Source: Artemia franciscana
Lineage: Eukaryota > Arthropoda > Branchiopoda > Anostraca > Artemiidae
Assembly (NCBI RefSeq): GCF_032884065.1
Contig: NC_088866.1
Span: 45,604,653-45,668,652, forward strand
DNA length: 64,000 bases
Reading direction: 5' to 3'
Both the position numbers and the translations under genes were made by a program. This document shows positions 37,300 to 49,734 of the stretch, in pieces. The notes beneath the pieces were generated by a model that was not told where the DNA came from, ran no database searches, and worked only from the letters and a program-made list of their open reading frames with translations. Within the stretch, counting starts at the first letter, position 1, and each line of letters opens with the position of its first letter.

Positions 37300-39179
37300 A
37301 TGTCTAACTAATAATATAATTCCTGTTTTCAATGTTCGTTTCCCTCTGATTGTCCCCCGGGCCTTGCAGATTAAATGTTTTTTTTTAATTATCATCACGT
37401 CCTTGGTAGTATATTAATGGATGACTGTTTCCATTGTATGGTACAAAAAAGGTTTTAATTCAGAAATCAGAGTTTGACACAGCTTTCGGATTGCCATGAC
37501 ACAAGAATTTACTGCGAAAAATGGGTGAAAAACGGAGGCAAGAACGGTCGTTTTTCCGTGAAGACGCTGCAGTGGGATAATTTTTAAAGTTTAAAACTGA
37601 TAAGTAATCATAACACAATTTTTTAGTACTTCTTAAGGTCTTTTGAAGTTAAAATGTTCTCAATAAGCTTACTTATTGAGAACAAGTGCATTCATGAAAA
37701 AATTCTTTGAAGGAACTGAACACAGAAGAACACAAGCCTCAAATTTATCGGTTACTCGAAAATTGCTCAGATTGACATTTGTATTTGTATTCATTTTGTT
37801 TGTGGTCACAATGCAATGATCACAGGCTAAACTTCATAATATAAAAAACAGTAATAGGACAACTTGTCACAGATGATACGCAACACGACATCGTACTGAG
37901 GAGTCTCTAATAATAGCTGGTCATCAGACGCCAACACAAAACTGTCTTAGGCACTATCTAAATTGTCTTGGCGTCAAAACGCCAACCCAAATAAACCATT
38001 TAGAAGATAATATAATTTTACTGATATATAATATGTGTCGGTCATGTAAAAATATTTACAGCTATGTCATGTTAAGCAATATATATATATAAGTCTAAAT
38101 ATATTTTAACATAAATACACATATATGAATACATAGTTGTGCAATATCTTTCCTTTTTCTTGTCTTGTTCTTTTTTGGTCCTTGCTTAATTCAATACACT
38201 GTGATCTTAATTCCACAATTCGTTATCGAAACCAATGCAGAGATTTCAAATGGCCTGAATGCTGTCGAGGTTCATATGATGAAGCAACATAATAAATTTG
38301 TGAGGGACTTGCACACCCTTGAACTGATTAATGTCTCCTAGGATTAATATGAAGGACCCTCCCCCTCCCAAAATAAGGTTAAAAATGCACTGCTTCGTGC
38401 TTAACCCCTTACAAGTGAAAAACCTGGATTCCCTAAAGGGGTAAACCAGTATGCACCTATTAGGGATTCTCTATCAAAGATCGTTACGATGGGCCCCACT
38501 CTTCCCCCTCCCCCCCGAAAAAAAATGCCCAGCAACTTCTCTTTTTTGTGTTCTTGTTTATGTTCTTGGTGCGTATCTTCCATTTCTCCCATAGAATTTG
38601 ACTTTATTAAACTTAATAAATCAGAATTGTCCCTCTCCAACACCCTCCCCTTTTAGAATTCTTTTTGCGCCTAAGAGACGATTCCCACCACCTGCGATTG
38701 ATCAGAAGCAACTGTCTTACAGTTGAAGTTTTCAAAACACTCTTCTGTGTTTTAATCTCCCCTTCCCTACAGGAAAAAAAACTCAATAATCCCCTATAGG
38801 CCGGACCTATATGCATCTATGAAGGATATCTCTCACTGAAATGGCTTTGAAGGATCACTCCCTCCAAAAAACTCTAGAAGGGAAGGTTTACAATAAATCT
38901 TTTTGTGGTTTTGCGCATGATTTTAATGTGAACCCATGTGTCACACGATGTTTTTGGGCTTACTCAAAATTAATTAATGAAACTTAGCTCAAAATTTAAT
39001 AATCACCAGGAAGTTGCCCACATTCCACCACCTGGTGTACTTCCTGGAGTGCCACGTGTGCTGCACTTTTGGCACAGCTTCGCCACACTTGGTACTTAGC
39101 CAAATGGTATGCTTGATTTCTGAAAATCGACAACCCTCGCTAATCCCACATGAATTCTGACATTTTCTTTCACTGAAAA
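37300..39179. other. Intron 2 sequence, no gene seen
   Basis: Contains a short imperfect duplication around 38400-38470 and 38770-38830 (a CCTATA/TGCACCTAT-type segment). Open frames here are short and unconvincing. Confidence 0.5.
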
Positions 39180-40140
39180 AAGAAAATGGCTTCCGCGTTG
39201 CTTCATCGAATGAGAAGTCTTAGAATAAATGGAGTTTGTCTAAGATGGTTTGAGCGCTATCTTTACTGTAGGTCCCTTAAAGTCGATTTAAATGATGTAG
39301 TCTCATCAATCTTTTCCTGTGAAGTGTGATGCACCTCAGGGCTCTGTGCAGGGCCCTTCACTTTATCTAGTTTAAGCGGACAGCATGCGCTTTTATTTGC
39401 AGGATGTATGTGTTACTTCTTTTGCGGATTACACTGCGCTAACAGTATTTGCAAAATTAGCCGATGATTCAATAGTAAAAGCTAATAATCCTCTGAGAAG
39501 ACTGGAGCCGTTTACGAGTTTAGGTTTGCTGTGTGTGTATGTTAAAAAGACGTTTTTACTGACATTCTGTATAGTGCGTGATTCTGTTGGTAAATGCTAG
39601 TCCTATTGTGTGTAAAGCCTGTTGTACAATTTAAATCACTATGGTACCTTGGCTTCTATTATTGATTCTAATCTTTCGTGGAAGCATCATAGCGACATTA
39701 TTTCCGCCAAAATTGCATTTGAAGTTGGCATTCTCAGAATACTGAAACATATTCTGCCGGAACGTACTCTTCTCAAGATATATTTTACAATAATCTACCC
39801 GCATATATCATACGGGTGTTTAGTTTGGAACATCAACTATTATGTTAATTTCAAGCGTGTAAAAATTCTACAAAACAAAGCAGCAAGAATAATTGGGAAG
39901 TACGTAAAAAATGTGAAAGACACCAGTGCATGCCTTAAGTCTACTTATTGTTGGACTGATAAGGGACTATCAAGCGGCGATGTTTGTGTTTAATTCCGTG
40001 CATAATCTAGTCTCGAAAACATTTATGACTTTTACCGTTTCAGAAATGTGTTCATGATAATGGTACAAGAACATGTGATAGCTTGGTTGTGGATATTGGA
40101 AATATATAAGATCTCTTTTTACTTTGAAGGATCTTGGTCC
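39180..40140 (+). pseudogene. Non-LTR retrotransposon reverse transcriptase remnant
   Basis: Blocks in RT order across two or three frames: MRSLRINGVCLRWFERYL (the G-x-x-WF-x-x-YL motif), QGSVQGPS-like residues (motif B), SFADYTALTV (the FADD catalytic box, with the second Asp now Tyr), then at 39622-39993 LASIIDSNLSWKHHSDIISA, TLLKIYFTIIYPHISYGCLVW and VKILQNKAARIIGK. These are the standard thumb-region motifs of Jockey/CR1-type LINEs. Several stops and the FADD change show it is dead. The remainder toward 40190 may be its 3' end. Such enzymes copy LINE RNA into the genome. Confidence 0.8.
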
Positions 40141-40873
40141 TTCTGTATAGAATTCGCTTCCTGTGAGTGTTAGGGTGACTGAGCAGCCTTTTTTTGGGGG
40201 GAGGGGGGATGTGAGTCGGTTATAGGGTCTGAAAGGAGGAATAGGATGAAGGGGTGATGGTGGATGGAGTTGTATTTGGATGGTGGTTGCTACCCTGGGG
40301 GTGTTTTTTCCTTTTATGTTATTATTTAATTAGTCTAGGATGCCTCTTGGAATATTTATGTAGTTTTTTCATTATTATTATTAGTTTAGGATACTTTTAG
40401 GAGTATTTATGTAGTTAATCGCTACGCGTTATCAGAATTTATATTTTTCCCTAGCGTAGTGATTATGTCTACAATAGTTTTTGTTTAATATGTAAACAGA
40501 AGTAAAAAAAAAAGTCAAGTCTTGACTTCTAGAACATAGTTTGACTTGTTCCTATTCATATACTTTTTTAATATCTCGTGCTAGTTTTAATGTCTCAACA
40601 ACCTTAACGAACCGTCCCTGTATGAATATTTTTTGCGATTTTCCTGCATCCATGAACCATTTTGCCTGAAAAAAAAATAATCACATGAGTGTGCACCAAG
40701 AGTTACAGAATATGCTTGTTGGTCCTGTATATTATGTACCTTTTTTCTTTGGTTGTAATTTACGGGGTCCACCTGACTTTTCGTTATGAAAAAGCTATTT
40801 GATTTTTGGGCAATCATTTAAACAGTTTAAACATGGTAGGAAGTAGTCAGTTTTCCACCCTGATTATAAGTGA

Positions 40874-40875
<2 letters not shown>

Positions 40876-40948
<73 letters not shown>
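40876..40948. repeat. Poly-T run of 73 bases
   Basis: An uninterrupted T tract upstream of MePCE exon 41171. It could be the poly-A tail of a minus-strand retrocopy, but no body is recognisable next to it. Confidence 0.9.
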
Positions 40949-40951
<3 letters not shown>

Positions 40952-41170
40952 CAGCACAAATTGTCTCTGTGATTTAATCGACGGTCTTGTTCAGTTCGGT
41001 TCACTTTCATCCCCCTAGAAGGCCAAAAATATTCAAAAGTATCAATTTTTGTAACTTTGGAGGGAGAGGGGCTGAGCTATTCAAAAAATTCGCTTCAGTT
41101 ATGTCGATTAAACCCTTGTGTTTCTGTTTTATTAAAGTATATTCTATTCTAAACATTTTATTAATTTCAG

Positions 41171-41389
41171 AGTAATTATGTATTGGTGTCTGATGATCTG
41201 CTATCGTTAGAGAGTCCTCAGTACGACACCATATTGTGTCTGAGTGTGACCAAGTGGGTTCACCTGAATTGGGGCGATGAAGGAGTTGAGCGACTCTTTA
41301 AACGGGCATTCAAACAATTAAAACCCGGAGGGAAATTGTATTTGGAGCCTCAAGACTGGCGTTCTTACAAAAGCAAAAAAAAGTTAGAT
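41171..41389 (+). CDS. MePCE-like gene, catalytic-motif exon
   Basis: Seventy-three codons between TTAATTTCAG|AGT and GAT|GTAAGT, both phase 0. The start, [11 protein letters not shown], joins directly to the previous exon's FAS, matching the family's GNYVL-x-x-DDL. The exon also carries [20 protein letters not shown], the most diagnostic Bin3 motif, and then [16 protein letters not shown], the strand and loop that shape the RNA and cap pocket. Nothing is missing relative to human MePCE in this part except the long variable insertion just before it. A 73-base poly-T run ends about 220 bases upstream in the intron. Downstream the intron opens into large (TA)n arrays. Confidence 0.94.
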
Positions 41390-42050
41390 GTAAGTTTCCC
41401 TTATTTTTTACTTTTCTTTGCTTATTTTAACGTTTCTAAGTATGTTTATTATGAATTGTTGCTTGAAGTCACTGAATTAGTTTTGACTCTGGGTTTTTAA
41501 CTTTCGGTCATCTGTAAATAACTATTGCTGCTGCTAATAACTCGTCTATGTGGCCAACACAGCTTAGCAACTTTTTCCTAGCCTCTACTCTACTCGAAGT
41601 CCCACTCTTTACCCAGAAAAAGTGGAAGTTTGAGGAGAAGACAGCATTCCTGATATTCAGAATAATTTATGTTTGGTTTTGGTTTTAATGTTGCTCTTTG
41701 CTTTTATTTCAGAAAAATTGTTTTTATTTATTTGATTTTTGTTCATTTTCATAGTATAATCAGGCTTACTCCAATTGCAAGGAGATCTACCCTCGAACTC
41801 CACTCTTTAAGTCAAAATTTAATTTTTGCACATTAATGCTTCGAGAATAAACAGCTCGTTTAGCGCATTTGCTTTTCGAAATCAAGCGTAATTATCCAAA
41901 TTACACAGCAAATATATATTCATTCAGTGTATTCATTTATGTATATCTTAGAAAAAGCAAAAATTTAACATTTTCCAGATAGTACCTTTAGATCTGTCTT
42001 GCATGTTGAATGTCACTGCATATATTCAATGAAGATGGCATTCGAATTTA

Positions 42051-42556
<506 letters not shown>

Positions 42557-43131
42557 CATTCAGTGTATTCATACATGTATATTTTTTATAAAAAAAAGCA
42601 AAATTTCATATCTTCCAGATAGTACCTTTAGATCGATCTTACCTGTTGAATTTCACTGCATAGATTCAATGAAGATGGCACCCTTCTTTGGGGGACTTCA
42701 TTTACTGCTTACAAAAATATTCAAATTTTCAGGTCCGAATACCTCTTAATGAGCATTTTCAAATTAATGCGTTTTGCATATTTAGAATCAGCATAAATAA
42801 TAAATTATGTTGCTACATATTTTTTAATTGAAACTTTCGTAGGTTTCATATTTCTATTGACAAGGGTTGCCCTTTACTTGGAATTCTTTCTGCTTGGACT
42901 CACTGTTTTTGCCACCTACTGTCTAATATAAAATAGAACAAACATAAAACCCGATGTCTCCGCTTAAACGTCGTTGAAACGAAGTTTCTGGTGTCACCTA
43001 CATCTCCCTACATATAAGTGTCCTGACTATGCTCATGAGCCCCCTTCCCCCAATCCATTTTTTCCTGGTAAGAATATGGGTGCAATCTTGTATGTTACAA
43101 AGGAAAATATTTTTCTGCAATAAGAAGGGTA

Positions 43132-43160
43132 GGGGAGAGGTGGGTACAGTGGCGCACTTT
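43132..43160 (+). repeat. Pogo-like element left terminal inverted repeat
   Basis: GGGGAGAGGTGGGTACAGTG then GCGCA, preceded by the TA target site. It pairs with 46278-46306. Confidence 0.85.
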
Positions 43161-43401
43161 CAGGTCAAAGCATCGTAACTTTGGCAAATATTAACATTTT
43201 TGGACGATTTTTAACTGTTGTGCAGGCAGTTTATTATTCTACACTGGTGATTTATTTCACACTTCTTCTTTGAACCAGTTTTTGATGGATTCATGTTTTC
43301 TGACAGCCACTTTTTGCGCCATTGTTGCCGACTAGGCGGGAACTATGGCGCACCCCATCTGGAACAGTGGCGCAATCAAACTGCTAAGATGAATACTTCG
43401 T

Positions 43402-45507
43402 TTAATGAGTAAGGAAGTACAAAATAATGAACTGAAAATACCTAAAAGATGAATACTTCGTATAATGAGTAAGGAAATAAAAAATAATGAACTGAATGAA
43501 TAATGAACTGGGGAAGACCAGTTGCTCCGCCTGTCTTTCTGTGCCACCAGAAATATTCGGAGCAGGTAGCTTCATTTCGACACTCGACTTGCTGAAAGTG
43601 TAATTTTCACTGGTCCTGATGAACTTGTAGAAAGGAACCATTCTCTTAATATACATGAGCTCAATGTCAAAGCTGAACTCAGAGAGGACTTTGCCCACGG
43701 AGTAAATTTTGTTCTTTTTTATCTCCCCCTCGCAAACAAGAACATAATCTCCAACATGAACTTCATTGTCACACAAAAAATCGTTTTGGTCTTCAAGGCC
43801 ACAGTGGAGGCTTTCATCACTATCACAGCTACTATTGCCTTTTGTGGCAGAGTCACCAAAGTCATCATCAGACGAAGAATCAGAAAACAGGGTCTTTACA
43901 TGACTGTTTCTCTTGAAATTGCGGTCAAATTTTGCGAAGTATCGAACAGCACTGCCCTTTTTCTTAGGTTGGACATCCTGTTTTTTTGGCACTGGCTTTT
44001 GGACAGCGGCTTTCCTTGTGTTGGGGTTAATCTTAGAAGTCTTGGCCTTTTTCTTTGCCTCCCTTTCCATGAATTCTTTCTCTAAAGCATCTTTCACTGG
44101 GGTATCCGCGGCAATGATGGTTTTCTTCCTCTTCCGAGCTCCTTCTGGTAGCTTCCTGGGGGGCGCTCTTTGGTAGGGCCTTACAGCTTCGGGTGTAACG
44201 GCAGTAGGGGAGGCAGAGCTTGGACCCGCTTCGTTATGACTATTCAATTCTTGCTCGACTTCTTTGGCCTCTGGAGCTGCGCTGGGATTAGGGTCTGGTC
44301 TGTTGGTCACATCTGATGCGAGAAAATCGTCATCTGTGAAAAGTAGGCGGTTGAAGGGGAAAATCCCAGTAGCAGCAAAGCCACTGACTATGTTTTTCTG
44401 TGTGAAGGAGAGTTGGAAGGCCTTTCCAACAAGTGAGCGATGATAGAGATGCCAATCGTCTGTCCGGGGCTGCTGACCATCCAGTCATTGCAGGCGATGT
44501 TGTAGTAGTTTTTGAATGATTTGTAGACTGTTCTGTCTAGTGGCTGTAGCTTTCCGCTGGTGTGGTGTGGCAAAGTCAGAACCACTATCCCGTAATCTTT
44601 GCAGTACTGAATGGCCTGGATCGACACATGAGAAGAGTGGTTTGTCTTCTATCAGCAATATGGGTCTCTCTTTTGTACAGCGGTTATGTTTCACAAAGTG
44701 TTCAAGGACAAGCAGGAAGATGTCAGATGTCATCCATCCTTTGGCAGAACCGCTACCGCCACTGCCTGGTGGTGCACCATTCATCAACTGGGAGCCAAAT
44801 CTTTTCCTTGGGAAGACAAAGTAAGGTGGCAAGAAATTACCTTGAGCATTGATGGTGCAGCAGACTGTGGTCAGTTCGCCTCGTTCAGCAGAAGTCACTT
44901 GGCCCACCTGTTTGTGCCCCTTGGGTGCTATCACATTTGGTGGTCTCTGCACTGTTGTTGCCCCCGTCTCATCTAAGTTATAAATATCACTAGGCTGAAA
45001 CTTAAACTTATTCATAACAGTCTCCAAGTTGTCATAGAACTCGTTTACAGTTGTTCTGTTGAATGCCGTGGCTTCGGCCGAGCTTGTTCCCTCTGCTTTG
45101 CGGATAGACAGGTCTGGGAAGCGTTTCATGTAACTGTAATACCAGTCTTTCCCCGTCATCTTTTTCTCATGCCATGTTGATGGCACCTTCAATTGGTTCA
45201 TCTTTGCAATTTCGAAAGCGAATTGGCGGACGTTGAGCCGTGTCAAACCATGGTGCATTTTGCATGCCTTTATCAAATAATAGTGAAGTTGCTGTTCAAG
45301 TTCATCAGTTAACACTTGACGGACTTGGTAATTCGGCTCAAATTTTAAAGTCAGCTTTTTATCGTCCGACGCGTTGCAAGCCTTATTTACATATCGACAG
45401 AGTGTTGTCTCTGGGATCTCGTATTTTTTGGCAGCAGCCCGTTGTGAAAGCTTCAATTCCAGTACCGCGTGCACGGCAAGCTTCATATGCTCTGCTTCAT
45501 TAGGCAT
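43402..45507 (-). pseudogene. Pogo/Tigger-type transposase, two frameshifts
   Basis: The frame starts MPNEAEHMKLAVHAV, followed by KLSQRAAAKKYEIPETTL, a psq-type helix-turn-helix for DNA binding. A CENP-B-like second HTH region follows (MTGKDWYYSYMKRFPDLSIR). YNLDETGATTV holds the first catalytic Asp of the DDE nuclease. A single extra A in GACAAACCAC (44637-44646) breaks the frame exactly at the second catalytic motif, where relatives read DNHSSH. The frame then continues as HVSIQAIQYCKDYGIVVLTL and KLQPLDRTVYKSFK. A second shift near 44430-44440 leads to FTQKNIVSGFAATGIFPFNR and a long charged C-terminus. The last residues are altered by a ~57-base duplication at 43385-43495. The enzyme would cut and paste this element. 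Confidence 0.85.
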
Positions 45508-45649
45508 TCTGCAAAAGACCAATATTTAATGTTTGGGGGATGTAGCCTTGGCTACTGAACTTCTAGAACTTGTAGCCTAACCTGAACCGAGCTTAACCTA
45601 GAACCCCAGCCTAACCTGGGCGATCGAATTCCTAGATTAGTTCTACTTA

Positions 45650-45835
45650 GTGGTCTGAAGGGGGGGCAGGATGTCCCACGTTAGACTGGGACGAGATCAT
45701 AAGAAATTACCCAAAATCTTTGGGGGCAGAAGCCTTAAACAGGGTGGTATGGAGGAGAAGTGTTCGCCAGTGTGTCGGTCTCAGGCGGCTTAAGGCTGCG
45801 ACGAGTTTGTAGTAGTAGTAGTAGAAGTCAAAACT
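45650..45835 (+). pseudogene. LINE 3' end nested in the pogo-like element
   Basis: A plus-strand frame gives EALNRVVWRRSVRQCVGLRR, then a stop and a (GTA)n tail at about 45811-45830. The same ending (EALNRFGRRRSVDSCIGL, then TAGTAGTAGTA) occurs at 49500-49620, so both are 5'-truncated copies of one LINE family that terminates in a trinucleotide repeat. It sits in the pogo element, so it is younger than that element. Confidence 0.6.
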
Positions 45836-46277
45836 ATCATACAGGCTACCTACCGCGTGAAGTTTATGAATTTAAAAAATTTCGGGGTGCGCCACTATAC
45901 CCTCCACCAAAATGCGCCACTGTAGCCGAAATGCCCTCTTTTATCCATTTTGTGAACCAAAATTTGAAATAATGACCGAGAGACAAACAGATGGCTGCAC
46001 TATGTTTAGAAATGTTGGAGCTTCCAGATGAACTAATATTCGCCAGAATTCGACACTATTTGTAGCCTACAAACCTTAGCAAAGTCAAAAAATATTTTCC
46101 ATTTGTCCAAGATCTTATTTTTCAAAGCACTTAATCACATACCTCAAAAACTGCAATCGTCCCAAAAAATTGAAAATGGCTGACGATCATAGACCATGTG
46201 ACTGCCCTCCTAGTGCTATTTTTTTAGAATTTAATCTAATTACAGGTGGCAGTGGGATCAAGTGCGCCACTTTAGCA

Positions 46278-46306
46278 GACTGCGCCGCTGTACCCACCTC
46301 TCCCCC
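46278..46306 (-). repeat. Pogo-like element right terminal inverted repeat
   Basis: TGCGCCGCTGTACCCACCTC followed by TCCCCC, then TA. It differs from the left repeat by one substitution and one extra G/C. Confidence 0.85.
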
Positions 46307-46439
46307 TACTGTAACCCTACAGTCGTCTCATTCAGGCTTAGTTTAGTAAAAGAAGATTGGAGATAAATTCCTGCCTTCACCCTCCCTCTCCCCTCCCTCA
46401 GACTGTTTTTTTTATACTTTTATATTTATCAGAATTTGC

Positions 46440-46960
46440 AATCTATCATTGTTTGACCCTCCTTTGGGCAAGGTCGTAGTTTGATGCCACAAAATGGCGA
46501 AAAACGCCATTTTATCATGACAAAATGGTTAAACTGCTTAAAAAGAGCCCTAGAACTTATAATTTCCGTTCAAATGAGCCCTATCTTTATTTTTTTAAAT
46601 TATTAGTTACCCCTGGGGAAAAAAACAAACATGCATCCTTGACCTTTTTTCTGGTAAAAAAAAAGTAAAAATCCACATTTTTGTAGATAGGAGCGTGAAA
46701 CCTCTAAAAAAGAGTATTTGATATGCTGAATTTCATGGTGAGATTTTGATCGAGATTATTCCGTTTTTCGGGGGGTTTTTCCCCTCACCCTTTTGGACAA
46801 TGTGCAATTTTACTGAGGCTTGTAGCTTTTGATGGATGACTTTAAACTTAATAAATTTTGCATATTCGCAATGAGCATCAAAAGCCAGTACTTTTGATGT
46901 ATTAGTTTGTATAAAAACTCCCTTTTTAAAGTTTTTGTTCGTATTAGCCCGAGTCTCTCT
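46440..46960 (+). repeat. Interspersed repeat family, diverged copy
   Basis: It shares the order TTAAAAAGAGCCCTAGAACTT, CCCCTGGGGAAAAAAACAAAC, a CCACATTTTTGTAGATAGGAG segment and GAGGCTTGTAGCTTTTGATG with copies at 7840-8340 and 60110-60620. No gene. Confidence 0.6.
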
Positions 46961-47639
46961 TTGTTACCTCGAATTGCTGGATTAAAACATTATTTTTTTT
47001 TTTGCATTGGTCAATGGGGATGAGCCCTTGGAGGGGTGAATATAATACTATATTTGATAAAATGTATTGATATATGGTTTGTGGTGCTGATTGAAGGACG
47101 TAACCTAGTCTGGCTGTCTTTTTTATGATACAACTGAATTTTTTGGGGCCCTCCTTCCCCTGACAGACGATCTTTTACTTCTTGGGGTAGCTGTTAAGCA
47201 AGTGTTGCCATTTTTGTAGTTGAATAAATCTATACCTCTCTTTTAATAAATATAAATCTATACCTCTCTCTAAATGAATATTTCTATAAAATAAGTAATA
47301 TTTCTATTAATAATATCGGATTCCGATAATGTTAAATATTAAAAAATAAACATTGTATTAAAAAGTAAATATATATTAAACAATGTTTCTAATAAACAAG
47401 TCTAGAAGAATTTTTACGTTAACCCATCTATGACTTAATGACATTTGATTACAGCATTTTATAATGATCACATTATTTAGTATTAATTAAATCTATTTAC
47501 CAGTTTTGATACTCTCTTATGATACAATGAATGCAAAACTTTATTTCAACGTTAGACTATGCGGCCGAATTTTAGGAATTCAAAATCGCTATAATTTGCA
47601 TGCGCCCGAATCAAATCCCTTTGCGCTCCAATTTTTCGG

Positions 47640-48465
47640 ATACTTAAAAACGCAAACTAGAACTTTTAATTTTTAACGAACGTTTTTATTAGTAAAAAAT
47701 ACACTTAACTTAGGAATTAACTTACGTAACAAACTTTTATATTCTTATTTTTTTATTATGTGTACGATAGGGTTTGTACCCTCGTTAATACCTCGCTCTT
47801 TACACTAAATCGTAAGTTTTGTCCTAATTCTTTAAGAATGACCTCTGAATCAGAAAGGCCGTAGAATAAATAGTTGAAATTACTAAAAATACTTTAGCAT
47901 AAAGAGCGAGGTATTTATCTCCTCCTAAATACCTCGCTCTTTATGCTAAAGTATTTTTAGAATCCCTCATATGCACAATAATCTCTGTTCGTTTTATGTT
48001 TCAATGCTACTCCATACTTTCAATTGAAAAAATGTTTTCATGTTTGTTTTTTCATTTTTTTTATAGTTATGCTAGAAAATCCTGCGCCCTTTTCATTGAA
48101 TTTTTCTTCCCCTATAAAATATTCCTCCAAGGAAAGGTCCTCCCACATAGTAAGTCATTCCCAGAGACATAGTTACTATGGTTTTCGACTATGCGGAACA
48201 AAATGGCTATCTCAAAATTTTGATCCGTTGACTTTGGGAAAAATGAGCGTGGGAGGGGGCCTAGGTGCCCTCCAATCTTTTTGTCACTTAAAAAGGGCAC
48301 TAGAACTTTTCATTTCCGTTAGAATGAGCCCACTTGCGACATTCTAGGACCACTTGGTCGATACGATGACCCCTAAAAAAACAAAAAAAAACAAAGAAAC
48401 AAATAAATACGCACCCATGATTTGTCTTCTGGCAAAAAATACGAAATTCCACATTTAGTGCTAAT
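47640..48465 (+). repeat. Interspersed repeat family copy, internally deleted
   Basis: Collinear with 7110-8100, including the AGAGCGAGGTATTTA palindrome (47895-47950) and the AGCGTGGGAGGGGGCCTAGG segment (48245), but with part of the region between them missing. No gene. Confidence 0.7.
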
Positions 48466-49191
48466 AATTACTAAAATAAGATCTTAGAGAAGTAATCTCA
48501 TAATCTGTTTTTTTGTTTGTGGGAATCATATTACATGGGTTTCCTAGTTCAGTTCATTTAATTACAAAACTATATATCAAATAACATCAATCAAAATGGC
48601 CGCCTAAAGAAAGACATGAAGGCATTGGATACTGAGTGAACACATATACAGGCCTAACAAACATTTAACAAGTAAACAAAACAGAGGAAAATCAGTAAAC
48701 AAAACAGTAAACAAACTAAAAATAACAGAACATTTGCCACAGGACACTAACCTGTGGCAAATACTAATGAGTCCACTTAATTTTTCATTCGAAATCATAC
48801 TGTTTTTAATTTGGACTTTTTTTTATTTCACGGCTAAATAAAAACGGATCGCATTAAAACCAGGCATGTCCAATTTGTGCATAAGGTTTTATAATGCCCA
48901 TATAATAAGCCCTCATTTCTGTATGAGGAGAAGGGGATAGAAGAGATCTCATCATCTGAGATTGATAGGATTCCCCCCCCCCTTGAAAGTTTGAAAAGTG
49001 CTGTGGAGAAAGTTGACTTTGCATTTTAATCCCCCACACATAGAGAAAAGCCTATGATCCGTCACCCAACCTCTCCTCTAGGGGATGGGCCATTTATCAC
49101 CTGTATAAGTCTGTTTTACTGCTCTGGTTAATTTTCTTGGTCGATATATTGCTGTTCCAGACAAAATATTATGAATGAGCTTAGACGGCAT

Positions 49192-49242
<51 letters not shown>

Positions 49243-49249
49243 AGCTGTA

Positions 49250-49622
49250 TTAGAGCTAAAGTTGGCTCTAATTCAACAATGAAATACTGCCAAGTTGCAA
49301 AAAGTCGCTTGCAAATTATACAGAAGAGGATAATTAGGATGTTTTGCGTCTAATGCATTTAAAAGAATTGTTTGTGAGTTAAGGTGCGCAGAGTAGAGAG
49401 TGTGGTGGGTCAATATATAAAAGAAGTGCATTTATATCTTAGACTATTCTCGAATGGGGCTGAAAGAAGTCGTAAGAAAGTATTAAAAGGAAATTTTCAC
49501 TCCTTGGGAGGGTGTAAAAGGGGAAGCTTTAAATAGATTCGGTAGGAGGAGAAGCGTGGACAGCTGTATTGGCCTCGTGCGGTTTGTTACTGCACTAAGT
49601 ACTTAGTAGTAGTATCATAGAT
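49250..49622 (+). pseudogene. LINE 3' end just upstream of the splice-junction array
   Basis: KSRLQIIQKRIIRMFC near 49300 and EALNRFGRRRSVDSCIGL at about 49525-49580 look like the end of a LINE reverse transcriptase ORF, followed by TAGTAGTAGTA at 49608-49618. A 49-base poly-T run precedes it at 49193-49241. Stops interrupt it. The array of MePCE splice junctions starts about 115 bases further on. Confidence 0.5.
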
Positions 49623-49734
49623 TTAAATATTTTTATAGAGGGATGGGGGATTTGGAATAGTCTCAGAGGCTTCCCCTCCTCTCTGTTAGTGCTTGTACGT
49701 TTGTTTGTCTTCTTCATATTTTTTTTCTTTTCAG

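Larger units (their letters stand above)
43132..46306 (-). mobile_element. Pogo-like DNA transposon with TA target-site duplication
   Basis: Left terminus GGGGAGAGGTGGGTACAG and right terminus (minus strand) GGGGGAGAGGTGGGTACAG, each followed by (T/C)GGCGCA, are inverted repeats immediately flanked by TA (43130-43131 and 46307-46308), as expected for Tc1/mariner-pogo elements. GGCGCA/TGCGCC motifs recur near each end: 43338-43378 on the left, 45884-45925 and 46262-46288 on the right. These are likely transposase-binding sites. It encodes one minus-strand transposase, now frameshifted. A LINE 3' end (about 45650-45835) is nested inside. Confidence 0.85.

Noticed and set aside
43756-44976. Plus-strand open frames opposite the pogo transposase
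   Set aside because: They are shadows of the minus-strand transposase, which has clear domain motifs.
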